DNA from: Rutstroemia sp. NJR-2017a BVV2
Lineage: Eukaryota > Ascomycota > Leotiomycetes > Helotiales > Rutstroemiaceae
Direction of reading: 5' to 3'
NCBI GenBank assembly: GCA_002946415.1
Contig: NJPS01000070.1
Location: forward strand, 434,001-498,000
DNA length: 64,000 bases
This document shows, piece by piece, positions 37,430 to 48,950 of the stretch. The notes below the pieces were generated by a model. The model saw only the letters and a list, made by a program, of their open reading frames with translations. It was not told the origin of the DNA and made no database searches. The translations under genes were made by a program, and so were the position numbers. Positions within the stretch are counted from its first letter, which is position 1; each line of letters begins with the position of its first letter.

Positions 37430-39200
37430 TTATTAACAATTTACAATCCTACTAGCTGTATTGATAGCTATTTAAATAATATTAGTTATTTATCTCTCTT
37501 TGTTTCTGATTATTCTGATTACTAAGTAGTAAGAATAGATTTATTCCAAGAGATCCTCGATATATAGTAATTACTAATAATCCTTATAATATATCTCTTA
37601 TTCAGTAACGATAATAATAACAAACAGAATACTCCCTAAATATTCAATTAATATCTGTTCCATTACTAGCAATACTCTGCCTTCTGGATAATATATCGAT
37701 ATCCAAGAAGGAGCTAGTATAGATAATAATAATAATAATAGAGATCAGAATAGAACTTTCTCTTAATAAGAGATATAAAGCTCAATATCTAGTACTACTA
37801 CCTCTCGAGCTACTAATAAGAGTACCGATAACTAAGTAAATACAAGTATATCAATATTAGAAAAGCAGAATATTTTCTTTATAGAATAGCTATAAGAACT
37901 TTCTAGAGAAATTGATAAACTAAGAAGTATTTAACTATCAATCAAGTAAACTATATTAGTACTTCTAATAAAAGAATATATATATTTCTCTCAAGATACT
38001 CTATATATAGCAAAAATGTATAAGATATAGTAGCAACCCTATATACAAATCTATAACTTATCTATATCGATCAACTTAGTTCCTTATTATCTTAAGATAA
38101 TAGATCTATATAATAAACTAAATAATAATATAAGTATTAAACCGAGTTTATAGAAAATATTTATACTAGAACAACTCGAGATTTACTAGTATATACTACT
38201 AACTAAGAGCTTCCGACAATAATATATTCTAGAGCAGATATAAAATATAATACTAGTATACCTCGAAGAATTATATCTATAGTAATTCCCTTTTTTGATA
38301 GTTATATAGCTTATCGAATCAGTAGTAACTTTTTTAACTGATTTGGTAGAAATATAATATATAGCCGATAAGTACTATATATTTTGTATAGATAACTTAA
38401 GCTTTACCAAGTTCCACTAGTAACTTATACTACTTGTTACTATTATAGATATTATAGATAAATATACCCTTTGCTAGAATCTAACTATTAAAGTTACCAA
38501 GTTCTACCAATATATTATAAATATAGGATATATAGCTAGCTAATCCTTTGAAGACGATATATAGATCTACTAATAGTTCGAAGTAAACGAAATAGGAATC
38601 AAAACTATAAATACTATATATTCCGATACCTCTACTAGTAACCCTATTTATAGATCGCAAAATAGATCCTATACTACAAATAAGAATAAGTTAACTATCT
38701 AAATAAAGTAACTTAATACTCTATATATATATATATCTACAAACCTATATCTTGGTATTCCTATATTTGTTAATATTCTATAATATTTTATCCTTTACTA
38801 TAATATCCCTGCTTTTCAACAAAATAGTATATAATACTACTTTACTCCTTTAGGCAATTATAGTAGAGATCAAGCTAGATCTTATACTTTCTATACTATA
38901 GATATAATTGAATACTTAGAAGTAAACAAAGATCAAGAAATCTTTATAGATATCTAGGAAGATCTTATTATAGCTAAAGAAGAGATAATTATTTATATAG
39001 TTTATAAAGAGATAAATCGAACAAAAGATATTATCTAGTAAAAAACTTCTTTCTAGATAAACTAAGAAATATAAGATACTTAGATCTTATTACCTTAATA
39101 GAAGGAAAGTATATAATATTTCTATATATTTTAATAAAGAATAATCTCTTTTTCTAATCCAAAGTTCTTATTAATTTAGAAATAAATAGTTTCATATTTA
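37430..39200 (+). pseudogene. A5 gag remains
   Basis: Plus-strand region between the LTR and the protease/RT part. It is recognisable as gag by position and by collinearity with A4 35650-37215 (reverse complement). The 5' ~370 bp also match A2 (23230-23600). The central ~1.2 kb matches A4 but not A2. No intact zinc knuckle or long open frame is left, and I cannot place domain borders reliably. Confidence 0.55.
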
Positions 39201-42200
39201 TTAATATATCTTTCCTTAAATATCTTTTTTCTATTTTAAAACCTATCTTTAAGTATTTGAAATCCCCTTTATAAGTCAAAGGCTATAATAGTACCAAGGG
39301 CTAGAAGATTATATATTATACTTTAATTAATCTTACAATCGATAACTATATATAATTATTTACTTTCTTTTTAATTACCTATCTTGGATCTCAATATATT
39401 ATCTTAAGACAATAATAGCTTACTAAGTACTATATACTTCTAGATTATATATATTACCGACTTAAGTAACTAGCTGATCTGCTTTATATATTCAATTACT
39501 CTATTAACTTCGAAATACAACTGGATAATGATAAATCTATAATCAATTACTTCTACTAAGCCAATACCGATTAGAAAGATAGATAACTAGATATATTCTG
39601 GAAAAAGAAATATTTTCTAATTTAGACTAAAACAATCAATATAATTATCCTATTCTGCAAACTAACTGAAAAGTACTTGTTTAAGCTAGAATTAGATTCT
39701 ATTTCTCCTAATTTTGCTCTACTTGGTAAATTGAATTCTAGTATAGTTAAAGTAATCCTAATTAGTACTAGGTTATTTTACAAGAAGTTAGCAAAACTAA
39801 GTACTGCTAAGATAGAAAAGGAGTTGAGAATAATAGAAATACTATTTCCTTTAGTTTCTAAATACTTTCCAAAGTTCTTCTAGATATTTTCTATTATATA
39901 TAAGCCCTTTGCTCTTGAAATTTGTACTATCTCAGATATTACTTTAAATACTATTTGTAAAAGATATAGCAATTATAAACTATTTACTATAACATTACAA
40001 AAACTAGATAGTTTAATCAACTAATATTGAGATATCTAGAATGAAAAATAGCAGAAAGTAGTTTTTATAATCCAATTTCTCTTCTCTTAATTCCGATAAA
40101 TAGTTATATATTCTCTTCTACAAATAGATATTACTAAGTTTCCAATTTCTAATAAATATACTAATTATATCTATATCTTTTCTAAAACCGAATTAGATAT
40201 CTTGTTATCCTATTATCTCTATAACTATAAGATCTATTTAGAGAACGATAATAAGAAAGTACTAAAGTATAATCTGCTTTATAAGATATTGTTTGAAGAA
40301 CTTGAGATTATCAAGAAATACTTTATAGAGAATCTATTAAAAGATTTTATTAAATCTAGCTAAATACTATTTGTAATTCCTATTCTCTTTATCAAGAAAT
40401 CTATAGATAGATTATATTTCTATATTGATTTCCAAATATTTAATATCCTTATTTATAAAGATCAATATCTATTACCTCTGATTAATAAAATATTTATTAG
40501 TATTATAAATATAAAGATCTTTACTAAGTTGGATATCTACCAAGTCTTCTATTATATTCGAATAGACCTTATTTCGGAAAAGTATACTATCTTTCGAATA
40601 TACTACAAAATATATAAATACAAAGTTATATCTTTCGGACTAATAAATAGTCCTATAATCTACTAGTACTATATAAATAATATATTTTTCGATTATCTAG
40701 ATATATTCTATATTGCTTACTTAGATAATATCCTGATTTACTTTGAGAACAAGCTGGAGTATATAGTATATATAAGACTAATTTTATAATACTTCCAAGA
40801 TACTAGTTTCTAGACCGATATAAAGAAGTGCGAATTCGATATTAAATAGATAAAGTATTTAGGATTTATTATTTCTACCGAAGGTATTGAAGTAAATCCA
40901 GAAAAAGTTACTATTATACAAGAATAGCAATATCCTAGTATTATAAAAGGTATTCAATCCTTCTTAGATTTCTATAACTTCTACTACTAGTTTATTTATA
41001 ATTTTGATCTAATTGCAAAATCTTTGATCAACTTGATGAAAACTAGAACTTGTTTCGACTTCGATAAAAGTTATCAATAAGTATTCAATATACTAAAAGA
41101 GATACTGATCTCTATTTCTCTATTTAAATACTATAATTATATACTCCTCTATATACTAGAAACCGATATATCAGATAAAATAGTAACTAGTATACTTTTA
41201 CAGAAATATAGAGATAACTATCTATCTATTATTTACTTCTCAAAAACTATATAAATAGTAGAACTTAACTACAAAGTATATAATAAAGAAATACTAGCTA
41301 TTATTAAATCGTTCGCGAACTAGTATACCGAACTAACTAGTATCCCTTACTAGATATATATCTATACTAATTATAAAGTACTAGAGTATTTTATATCAAC
41401 TAAGTTTCTTAATACTTACTAAATATACTAGGTTGAACTATTTACTGATTACTATTTCTTGATTATATATTGCTCTGGAAAGTAGAACTCTCTAGTTGAT
41501 ACTTTAATTTGCAAAACAGACAAATTGGATTTCTAGAATAAAGTTAAAAAAGAGAAAAGAGTATAATAGCTACTAAAGGAAAAGTAATTGGATTTTTAGA
41601 TAATTGCTGTTCAAATATATATCCACTTTTACAAAACTAACTTCTAGCTATCCAAGCTATATAATATATCAAATCAACTAACTTTTGTTATATATATTTT
41701 ATAGATGAACTGAGAAACAAAAAGTTTGTAATTGTTAAGAATTATATCAACCGCCGACTAAGCTAAGCTTTCTATATAAAATAGTTTTTTATTATATAAA
41801 AGTTATCTGATTATTCCTAATATAGCTAATTTGTATATCCTTCTAATTTGCGAAGTCTACAACTCTGTAACAACTATATATCTTGGTATTCAAAAGACTA
41901 TATTGCTACTTATCTACTAGTACTATTGGTATAGTCTTCAAAACGATATTACTACTTATATATATAACTGTTATACCTACTATCGCAGCTTAGTACCAAG
42001 AGATAAGATATCTAGTTTACTATATCCCTTGCTAATCCTTATATATACTTAGGAATATATTACTATAGATTACTATAATTTTAATAAAGACAAATATAGA
42101 TTCGATAATATATTAGTTATTATCAATTATCTAAGTAAGTAGATTATTACTATTCTCTACTATAAGACTATCGATATATATAAACAGGCTAAGCTATACT

Positions 42201-43330
42201 TGATATATATTTACCGATACTATAGTTTATCAATTACTATATTATCAAATCGTAGTCCTCAGTTTATCTCCTCTTTCTAAAAGGAATTCAATAATATCCT
42301 AGATATAGATACCAAACTCTCTATTATAAACTACCTATAAATAGATAGCCAAATAGAGATTTATAATCAGTATTTGCAAAAGTACTTAAGATCCTTCGTC
42401 AACTATTACCAAGATAATTAGTCGGAATATCTTCCTATAATAGATTATATCTAGTTAATACTTCTATATTTATTGTTCGGAGATCTCCTGCTTTTTGAAG
42501 TACTTTATAGATATATTCCTAGAATCTTATAGAGCTAGCAAGTAGATTACTCTATAGTTGATAACCTTAATATAGATAATATCTGTATTTATATTTGCTA
42601 TAACTATAAAGTACTTAAATATATATACTTTACTATATAGAGAGTATAAGACTATATATCTAAAATAGCTAATATATATCGAAGATTTATTGATTTCGAT
42701 ATAGATAATTATATATAGCTAGATATATAATATCTCCCAATATAACAATTATCAAGAAAGCTTAATTACCTTATAAATAGATACTTCAAGATACTTAAGA
42801 AAATAAACTACTTATTTTACTTAGAACTACTTGATATAATATATATCTATAATATATTCTTAGTAAATAAATTATATAAAGCTACTAACAATCTATTACC
42901 TGATCAGTATAATAAGCCCTCGCCACTACTTAATATTATAGATACTGATAAATACAAAATCGATAAAGTATTTGTTTATAGAAAATACTATAGATCTCTA
43001 GAATATTATATTTCCTAGCTTAACTATAATACTAATCTGATTTGGTATAAAGCTTCTGACTTGAAGATAGTATTATATAAGCTATATAACTTCCATTTGA
43101 AGAATCCAATACTTCCTAGTTTATCTGTTCTTTTACTCGAATAGCTATAACTATTCTAGAATAGAGAAGAGAATTATAACTATATAGATAGTAATTACCT
43201 AATAATACTAGCTTAAAGATATATATTCTTTAGTTTATTTCTTTAATATACTCCTTATCCTATACTTATTTAACTAATACTAATTATCAGCTTTTAACTA
43301 AGATAATAATGCTCGAGGACGAGCTTATTT
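39201..43330 (+). pseudogene. A5 pol: protease linker, RT, RNase H, integrase, chromodomain remains
   Basis: A 68-codon open stretch at 39677-39883 belongs to the protease-RT linker. RT (about 40260-40900): KIFTKLDIYQVFYYIRI near 40521, VISFGLINSPI near 40625, and AYLDNILIYF near 40715, where YLDD has become YLDN. RNase H is about 41100-41480. Integrase (about 41820-42580): an H2C2-like region with Cys changed to Tyr, an ITIDYYNF first-Asp motif near 42060, LSNRSPQF where the second Asp is now Asn (about 42240), and the third-acid region DSQIEIYNQY near 42340. A chromodomain ends the protein: YKIDKVFVYRKYYRSLEYYIS...LIWYKASDLK at about 42955-43060. Chromodomains of this group read histone marks and guide integration. 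It is dead because of stops and lost catalytic acids. Confidence 0.85.
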
Positions 43331-43344
43331 AAAGAAGAAGGTAA

Positions 43345-43558
43345 TATAACGAACCTTACGAAAGCAATCTGGAGTTAACTCCTTATCTAAGGCTTGCTTA
43401 GTCTAACTCCTTATCTAAGCTACTATAGTATTAATATATTATATACTCTATATATAATCAACTTCCTATATTTAAACTCTTCAAGTTCTAGAGCTCTCTT
43501 AGTTCTTTAGTTGTTAATTCTAAAGCTAAATCTACTCTATTATTGAAAGTTCATTATA
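43345..43558 (+). repeat. A5 right (3') LTR, 214 bp
   Basis: Begins TATAACGAACC (RIP-changed TG end) and finishes GTTCATTATA. Identical in length to the left LTR. Many differences between the two are C/T or G/A. Confidence 0.9.
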
Positions 43559-44140
43559 AATATTAGATACTAAATTTTATATTTTTTATTAAAAAAGAAT
43601 TTTATTCTGATTTCTATTATTATTATTATTATTTATATTAATTCTTTCTTAGATATTAATATATTATCTAGAAGATAGAATATTATTAATAATAAAATAG
43701 ATATTAATTAAATATTTAAAAGATATTTTATTTATTATTATTATTATTACTAAATAGAAGATATATTATAAAGATTATTAGTAATTATTATATATTAAGA
43801 ATTTCTTAGAATAGATTTATTTTTACTATTTAATAATTAAGATAATTAGAAGTAAAAAAGAATAAATAACTAATATTATTTAAATAGTTATTAGTATTAA
43901 TTAACAAGATTATAAATTATTAATAATATAATAAATCTTTAATAATAGAATAGATTTAACTTTAGAATTAATAATTAAAAAACTAAAAAAGTTCTAGAAT
44001 TCAAAAAGTTTAAATATAGGAAATTAATTATATATAAAATATATAATATATTAATATTATAATAGTTTAAATAAGGAGTTTAATTAAACAAATCTTAAAT
44101 AAAAAACTAACTTCAAATTACTTTTATAAAGTTCGTTATA
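43559..44140 (-). mobile_element. A4 gypsy element, right end with 5' LTR
   Basis: Starts with the target duplicate AATAT and continues the gag N-terminal and leader region of A4. It matches A2 23229-23600. Its 5' LTR is 43927-44140 (214 bp), ending GTTCGTTATA, equal in length to the 3' LTR at 31078-31291. Confidence 0.85.
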
Positions 44141-44793
44141 TTTTTTATATAAAAATATATATATATTTAAATATTTTGTAATTATAATAGATATAAATAT
44201 AAATATTATCTATATTAAGATTATCAATTATAGAATAATCTATTTATTAACTTTAGAGGATTCTAGAAATATATTTATAAAATATTTCGAATAATAAGAA
44301 ATCTCTAAATAATAAATATAGAAATATTAACTAAATATAATTTATTATAAAAAGATATTTCAATTAATTATCTTGATAATAATTAATAAACGATTTTAAA
44401 TATTTTTATCAATATTAATTATCAATCTTTATCTAACTATTTATTTATAGATAGTTTATAATAAAGAATTTTGTATTTATATCTAAAATATTATTAAATT
44501 TCTTTTAGAAAGAGAAAATAAACTAAAGATTATAATCTAATAATATAGTAATTAGTAAGTTATAATATTAGTAAATATATATTAAATATAACTTACTTTA
44601 TTTATATATATCGATAGTTTTATAATAGAAAATAATAATAACTAATATATTATCGAATTTATATTTGTTTTTATTAAAGTTATAATAATCTATAATAATA
44701 TATTTCCAAATATAAATAGAAATTAGTAAAGAATATAATAAATTAAATATCTTATCTCTAAATATTAAATTATAATAATAAATATAATAATTT
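44141..44793 (-). mobile_element. A3 gypsy element resumed, integrase-region fragment
   Basis: Continues A3 after A4. It is collinear with A4 31995-32660 and A2 18450-19120. The similarity stops near 44793, so the rest of A3 (RT, gag, 5' LTR) is missing or displaced. Confidence 0.7.
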
Positions 44794-46551
44794 ATTATAT
44801 ATTATAATAACTAGATAAAAAGGAATTAAATGAAAATAATATTAGATAATCTTATAATAAAGTAATTATTATTTAATTTTCTCAAATTGATTTTCTCAAT
44901 CTTTTTTATAAATTAATAATTTTTATAATAGAAGTTTAAAGTATAAAATAATATCTAAATAATAAGATTCTAGAATTATTAATATCGAAGATTTATATAA
45001 GAAAAGTATTAATTTCCAAAGTTCAAAACTATAAATTATTTATCAAATAAATTTATAATTATAAAAAAACTCTAATTTAGATTAATAATCTTTATAATTT
45101 ATATTAGTTAATTAGTTTTTATAATATAGTTTCTAATTCAAATATTGAATTGCAAAATAAAGGAAATATTTATAAAACTATATTAGAAATATTTTAATAT
45201 ATATATAATAAATAAAATAAAAATTAAATTCTTTTGATTATTTTAAATTAAATATAAAAAAGTAAATTAAGATATTATTTCTATATAAGATATATTAGTT
45301 TAATAGAAATATATATTATAATATTTATATTATTAATATCTGCTTTATAAATATTTATTTATAAAATTAATATTCTTCTTAATTATTATCTTGTAATTAG
45401 ATAGAATTTGTTTTTTTTATAATATTTTCTTAATTTCTATTAATAAGATTATCTAGTAATATATTTTCTAGTATAGTATTTATTTGATATCAAATAATAA
45501 TAATAATATATTTCTATATATTAACAAATAATATCTAATTTTTATAAAGAAGATATTAAGAAAAAATATTAAAAATCTTGTAATTTCGACTAGAAATATA
45601 TAATCGATCTAGTAAATCTAAATTGATAAAGATTAAAACTATAAATTATAATATTAGTATCTTATTATTATCTAAATATATATTAATATATAATAATTCG
45701 TTTCTATAATAATAAATATAAAATAATCTTTATAATTATATATATAATTCTTATTTGTATATTATTATAACTATAATATAATTAATATATTCTATTTCTT
45801 TTCTATTTGTTTTATTTGAAATTTATTATTTTCTATAATTTAATTTATTTATTTTTAAATTTTCATTATATCTAATATTTAGTTTAGTAAATATAATTAT
45901 TAATTTTCTAAAGAATATTCTATATAAAACTTTTCTAAATTTTCTTTTATAAAATATATTAAAATTTTTATACTTAATATATATTTTATAAATAAAGTAA
46001 TAAAGAATATATTATTGATATAATTCTTTTTATTAATTCTTTACTTTTTCGAGGTTCTAAATTATAATTTTTCTATATTAGATATTAAGTTTTTATTAAT
46101 TCAAAATCTTTTTTTATTAGTTAATTTAAAACTAGTTCTATTATCGATAATTATATTATTATTGATATAATTATTTCTAATTTAAGTAAGATAAGTTTTC
46201 TTTTCAATTTTATTTTTGATTTTATTATTTATTTTCTAGATATTAATTATATTTTTATATCTATTTTTAATTATAATCTTTATAAAATAATATCAAACTT
46301 AATTTTGTAAATAATTTATTATAATTAATACTCTTTATAGTTACTTTTCTATAAATAGTATTTTCGAATTTTATATTAGTTAATTAATAATAAAGATATT
46401 TATTAGATATATTATTTATTATAATATAAAGTTCTTTTTATAATATATTTATATTATTTTTTATAAAGTTATTATTAAGTTTTCTATAATTAAATAACTA
46501 TTATAAAGATTTTAATTAATAATATTATTAATAACTTATAGGTTTTTATTA
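44794..46551. other. Unassigned A+T-rich block
   Basis: About 1.76 kb that I could not align with families A or B, LINE or the Copia element. No long open frame exists. Short partly open stretches occur on both strands, none convincing. The Copia element begins at its right edge. It may be a further decayed transposon into which the Copia element inserted. Confidence 0.3.
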
Positions 46552-46864
46552 TATTATAAATATTTTATAACCAATTTGTAAAAAGAGAAATTAAGATAGT
46601 AAAATTAGTTGATTGTTTTCTATCTAATAATCTTTTTACAAGTATTTATATCTAATCAATAATTACTATATTTTTCGAATTCGGAGAAAAAGAGAAAACT
46701 TTTATCTTGGAATAATTTATCAAGTTAATATTTGTAAATTATAGTTTATAGCTTCTGTAACTTGGAAAATATAATTATTCAAATTAGATTATTAACTAAC
46801 TCAATTAATTAATCTGATTTATTTATATTTGGTTTTATTAGCTTTATTATCTATTTCTATAATA
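46552..46864 (-). repeat. Copia element left (3') LTR, about 313 bp
   Basis: Starts TATTATAAATA and aligns without gaps to 54952-55264. The exact inner end is uncertain by 1-4 bp because the flanks are also A/T. Confidence 0.8.
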
Positions 46865-48950
46865 TATCTTTTAGATTAAATATTCAATCTATTTTACTTT
46901 ACAAATTATATAGTATATTTAGCCAATATTTAGTTATAATATATTAGATTTAGTTTTATATACTGATACTTAGTTATTTACTTTATATATAGAAATATAT
47001 ATTATTATATATATTACTATTATCTCGATCTAATAGTAAATATATTATAAGAATAAAGAATTTAATCTTTAGTTATCTTTATTTAAAAGTATTTATTATA
47101 TTATATAAAAAGTAGATAATTTTAATAATAAATATTTAGTTTATTTTCGATAGATCTTTTAGATAAATATTTGTTAATTAGATTATAGTTATAATAGTAA
47201 CTATTGATATTATATCTATTATAGTTATTATTTGTTATAATTTTTAAATAATAATATATTTATTAGCTTTATATTTGGTAAGTTTAAATACTTTTCTCTT
47301 TTTATTTTTTTTCTGAATTCTTTCTTCTCTTTTATATATTATTTTCTATTATTATTACTATTATATTTTGTTTTCAACTATTATCTTTTTTTACAATTAA
47401 TATTTTATTTCAATTATACTTATATATAATCTAGTAAAGTATTATTATAAATAGCGAAAATAGTAAAGTAAATATTTTTAATATTAATAATTAAAGTATC
47501 TTATTTATAATGAAAATAATAGTTCTTTATCTTTAGCTAGTAGTTTCTTAGAAATAAGTTTTCTTGATTATTTATATAGATTTAACTTAGTAGTTTGAAG
47601 ACTAATTAATTATTAATTATTTAAAAAATGATTTTAGAATAATTATAACTGATTCTGAAGATAAAGTAATTACTAGTTCTTTTTATAATTTTAAAGATAA
47701 AGTAGAAAAGATATATCTTAATAATTATTTAGTAAATAGATTTTCTAGATTATTTTTATATTTTTACTTTTCTTATCTTTATCTTTATATATTAATTTTC
47801 TTACTTTGATAAAATAATTATAAGATATTATCTATAAATAGTATCTTTATATAAAATAATCTTTTTATTGAAAATAAAATAGATAAGTTTTTAAATATTA
47901 ATATTCTTTAAGATTGAGAAAATAAAATACTTTTCTAAAATAAAGATTCTGAATTTATTAATTCTTAAAGGAAATAGATTAGTTTTGGTTATACTAGTTA
48001 TATTATTATATAATTTATTGGTAGAATTATAAATAATAAATAGTTTGTTGAAGATAATTCTATATCTATTATAGAGAATAGATCTATATCTATTATAAAA
48101 GATAGATTTATATCTATTATAGAGAATAATCCTATCTCTAAGTTTGAAGATAATCAAATTTTGATAACAAATTCTAATAAATATATTAATAAAAATAATA
48201 TAGATTCTAAATCTAGTAATGATTTATTATTATCTACTTTCTATTATTATCTTTTTATTATCTACTTTAAATTTCTTCTTTATTTTAAAACTTCTTTTAT
48301 TTATTAGTTATTCTAGATTATAACTATTATTTATATCAAAAAATAGTTTTACTATTTATCTTATTTACTTACTTATATTAAAGATAATAAATTTGAGTAT
48401 CTTTATTAATATTATATCTAATCTATTATAAATAGATTTTATTCTAAATAGGAATTTTGTAATATCAATATAATTAAGATTCGAAGTTATTATTATTTCT
48501 AATATAAGATTTATCTTTATAAATCTTTATATCTAGTATTTTAGGAAATTATTTATAGATATTTGATTTATCGATTAGATAAAGATAAGAAAGTAAAATT
48601 GGTTTATATTTATAATCTATTAAGTTAGCTAATTTATTAATTAGATTGAGAAAAAATATTATATCATTCTTTATTTGATAATAAAGTATCTTTATAATAA
48701 TAAAGATAATATTATTAAAGATACTAAAATAAAGAAATATAAAATTAATAAGATAAATACTAAGAATTGGAGAAGAAGTTATATAATAATTATTTATTTT
48801 TAAGAGATATTATTAAAAGTAATAAGTAAATTTATTCTATTTATTTATAGATAATAATTATTTTATAGGTTTTTTATTTAATTAGTAATTAATTTTGCTT
48901 TAAATAGTTAGAACTGATATTCTAGTATATAATTTAACAAAATATTATAG
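46865..48950 (+). other. Extra block between Copia RNase H and 3' LTR, possible antisense coding region
   Basis: Not part of a standard Copia polyprotein. On the plus strand (antisense to the element) two stretches are unusually open for this region. About 47607-47808 contains TDSEDKVITSS and KDKVEKIYLNN. About 48041-48312 is Ser/Asp/Glu/Asn-rich and contains ENRSISIIKDRF. Between and after them frames are broken. It could be a captured or inserted gene, an inserted DNA transposon, or an additional antisense ORF of the element. The minus-strand ORF 47891-48157 lies over it and looks like low-complexity shadow. I do not recognise a family. Confidence 0.45.
48060..48131 (+). repeat. Three 24-bp tandem repeats
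   Basis: Units at 48060-48083, 48084-48107 and 48108-48131 share TATATCTATTATA. The 24-bp period keeps frame (8 codons; repeated SISII on the plus strand), which suggests a repeat inside a former coding region. Confidence 0.75.

Larger units (their letters stand above)
37216..43558 (+). mobile_element. A5, complete Ty3/gypsy chromovirus (family A), least decayed copy
   Basis: A 6343-bp element with two 214-bp LTRs (37216-37429 and 43345-43558). Target duplicates are AATAC (37211-37215) and AATAT (43559-43563), differing by one C/T change. It lies inside A4 on the opposite strand; the A4 sequence joins perfectly across it. A purine-rich tract, AAAGAAGAAGGTAA, directly precedes the right LTR (43331-43344). 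It is visibly richer in G+C than A3 and A4, so it is the most recent family-A arrival here. Confidence 0.92.

Noticed and set aside
48060..48131. CRISPR-like repeats
   Set aside because: Contiguous tandem units without unique spacers, in a eukaryotic transposon context.
47891..48157. 88-codon minus-strand ORF in the Copia extra block
   Set aside because: Low-complexity Tyr/Ile/Asn repeats produced by the 24-bp tandem repeat; the plus strand is more protein-like.
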